Below are positions 63,262 through 64,000 of a stretch of 64,000 bases of DNA, in pieces (within the stretch, counting starts at the first letter, position 1; each line of letters opens with the position of its first letter). Source of the DNA: Brachybacterium sp. FME24 (lineage in GTDB: Bacteria; Actinomycetota; Actinomycetes; Actinomycetales; Dermabacteraceae); assembly GCF_014897705.1 (NCBI RefSeq), contig NZ_JABUXV010000004.1, positions 1-64,000 of the forward strand, given 5' to 3'. Under the pieces are notes generated by a model, which was given only the letters and a program-made list of their open reading frames with translations, was not told the origin of the DNA and searched no databases. A program made the translations under genes and the position numbers.

Positions 63262-64000
63262 TCACCCGCCGTCGCTGACCGCGGGGTCCTCGACCTCGAG
63301 GCTCGGCAACGGCTGCATGCCGCCGGCCAGACCCACCAGCACCTCCGCCTCCTCCATCGCAGCGACGATGGACAGGGGGCGGCGGGCGAACGGGGCCGCT
63401 CCCACCAGAGCGACGTGGTCCACGAGCAGGCCCTGGGCGAGCAGTGTCGGCAGTTCTGCGGCCATCTGCTCGTCCAGCGTGCCGCCGGGCAGAGCGTAGA
63501 CCGCTTGTCGGGGGACCACCGGCGCATCGTCCTGCTCGGCCAGGGCCCCGAGCGCCTCGGCTCGCGCGCGGTGGCGTTCGCTGAGGGTGAGGTTCAGCTC
63601 GCTCTCGTCGGCCGACGTGCGGGCTGCCAGCACCTCGTGCACGTACCCGGCGTACCACTCCTCCTGCTGAGCGCGCTCGATCGTCGAGTGGTAATCGGTC
63701 GCGGCGCCGACCGACGGGGGGTCCGTCGTCGGGATCTCGCGGCTCGGCTCGATCTGCTCGGCCGTGCGGAGTGCGGGGACCTCGCCGGTGTGGGCCGCGA
63801 GATGGAAGCGGCGCACGCTCCAGGCTGTGTGGGCGGCGATCGCTGCCACCGGGCGGGCGAGGGAGCCGGAGACCTGTCGAGCGGCGTCCGTGGCCAGGTC
63901 GCGCAGTTCGACCAGCACGGCGACCATCTCTGCGCCGTCGCTCGGAGCATCGGCCGGAGCAGGGGAAGGGGTCTGGTCCGGTGCCGGATCCGTCGCGACC
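63262..64000 (-). CDS. DUF4439 ferritin-like protein, N-terminus beyond the window
   Basis: At least 246 residues; the frame is open to the right edge, so the true start and probable signal peptide are missing. The visible N-terminal part is Pro/Ala/Asp-rich (DPAPDQTPSPAPADAP), followed by a helical four-bundle-like region (TDYHSTIERAQQEEWYAGYVHEVLAAR) and a second half with VYALPGG and EQMAAELPTLLAQG, as in DUF4439 proteins. A DUF4439 gene next to proS is also found in mycobacteria. Function is unknown. Confidence 0.8.
   Translation of the reverse strand, partial: VATDPAPDQTPSPAPADAPSDGAEMVAVLVELRDLATDAARQVSGSLARPVAAIAAHTAWSVRRFHLAAHTGEVPALRTAEQIEPSREIPTTDPPSVGAATDYHSTIERAQQEEWYAGYVHEVLAARTSADESELNLTLSERHRARAEALGALAEQDDAPVVPRQAVYALPGGTLDEQMAAELPTLLAQGLLVDHVALVGAAPFARRPLSIVAAMEEAEVLVGLAGGMQPLPSLEVEDPAVSDGG

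Noticed and set aside
61278-63527. Long minus-strand extension upstream of the glycosidase gene, antisense to proS
   Set aside because: The Tat signal and leaderless promoter fix the glycosidase start at 61277, and proS is unambiguous on the other strand.

Overview
This 64 kb window comes from a very GC-rich Gram-positive actinobacterium. I infer a member of the Micrococcales, possibly Dermabacteraceae or a Brachybacterium-like organism. The reasons are the strong GC3 bias, frequent GTG starts, ATGA/GTGA gene overlaps, an ileS T-box of the actinobacterial kind, DUF2469 and DUF4233 proteins, and a gene order close to the well-known Mycobacterium tuberculosis ftsY-to-proS segment. I recognised no rRNA, tRNA, CRISPR array, prophage or insertion sequence.

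Layout. 1-2.8 kb: a three-gene ABC-2 exporter operon (minus strand). 2.9-5.7 kb: a DUF222/HNH (13E12-like) protein and a HAD hydrolase, divergent. 6-11.4 kb: a dicarboxylate/cation symporter, an ArsR-type zinc sensor coupled to a CDF effluxer, an SDR and an ABC exporter. 11.6-12.7 kb: small proteins and a 2Fe-2S ferredoxin. 12.8-16.4 kb: T-box-controlled ileS. 16.6-18.6 kb: an S-layer-homology protein and a lipoprotein. 18.7-21.1 kb: a two-gene unit that looks like a type VII secretion cargo, an EspG-like protein overlapping a WXG-domain/lipase fusion. 21.3-23.8 kb: folC, DUF4233, ndk.

From 23.9 kb the window is mostly a housekeeping block on the plus strand. It holds SRP components (ftsY, ffh) around the nitrogen set amt-glnK-glnD. 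An accessory patch rich in repeats follows (31.7-34.7 kb: AbiEi/DUF559-type protein flanked by two near-identical palindromes, amidohydrolase), then an Nramp-related carrier. Next come rpsP-khpA-lipoprotein-rimM-trmD, rplS-lepB-lepB-rnhB-DUF2469, yraN-comM-dprA-xerC, an M23 peptidase (minus), rpsB-tsf-pyrH-frr-cdsA-rlmN, a DivIVA-domain protein, and dxr-rseP-ispG-GNAT. The window closes with a Tat-exported glycosidase-like protein, proS and the cut end of a DUF4439 protein.

Functional threads are protein export (FtsY, Ffh, two signal peptidases, a site-2 protease), translation (S2, S16, L19, EF-Ts, RRF, RimM, TrmD, RlmN, IleRS, ProRS), MEP isoprenoid synthesis (dxr, ispG), nitrogen sensing and DNA uptake/processing. 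A recurrent promoter layout, a NANNNT -10 box six or seven bases before the start codon, indicates many leaderless mRNAs. Intergenic regions carry an unusual number of short tandem repeats.
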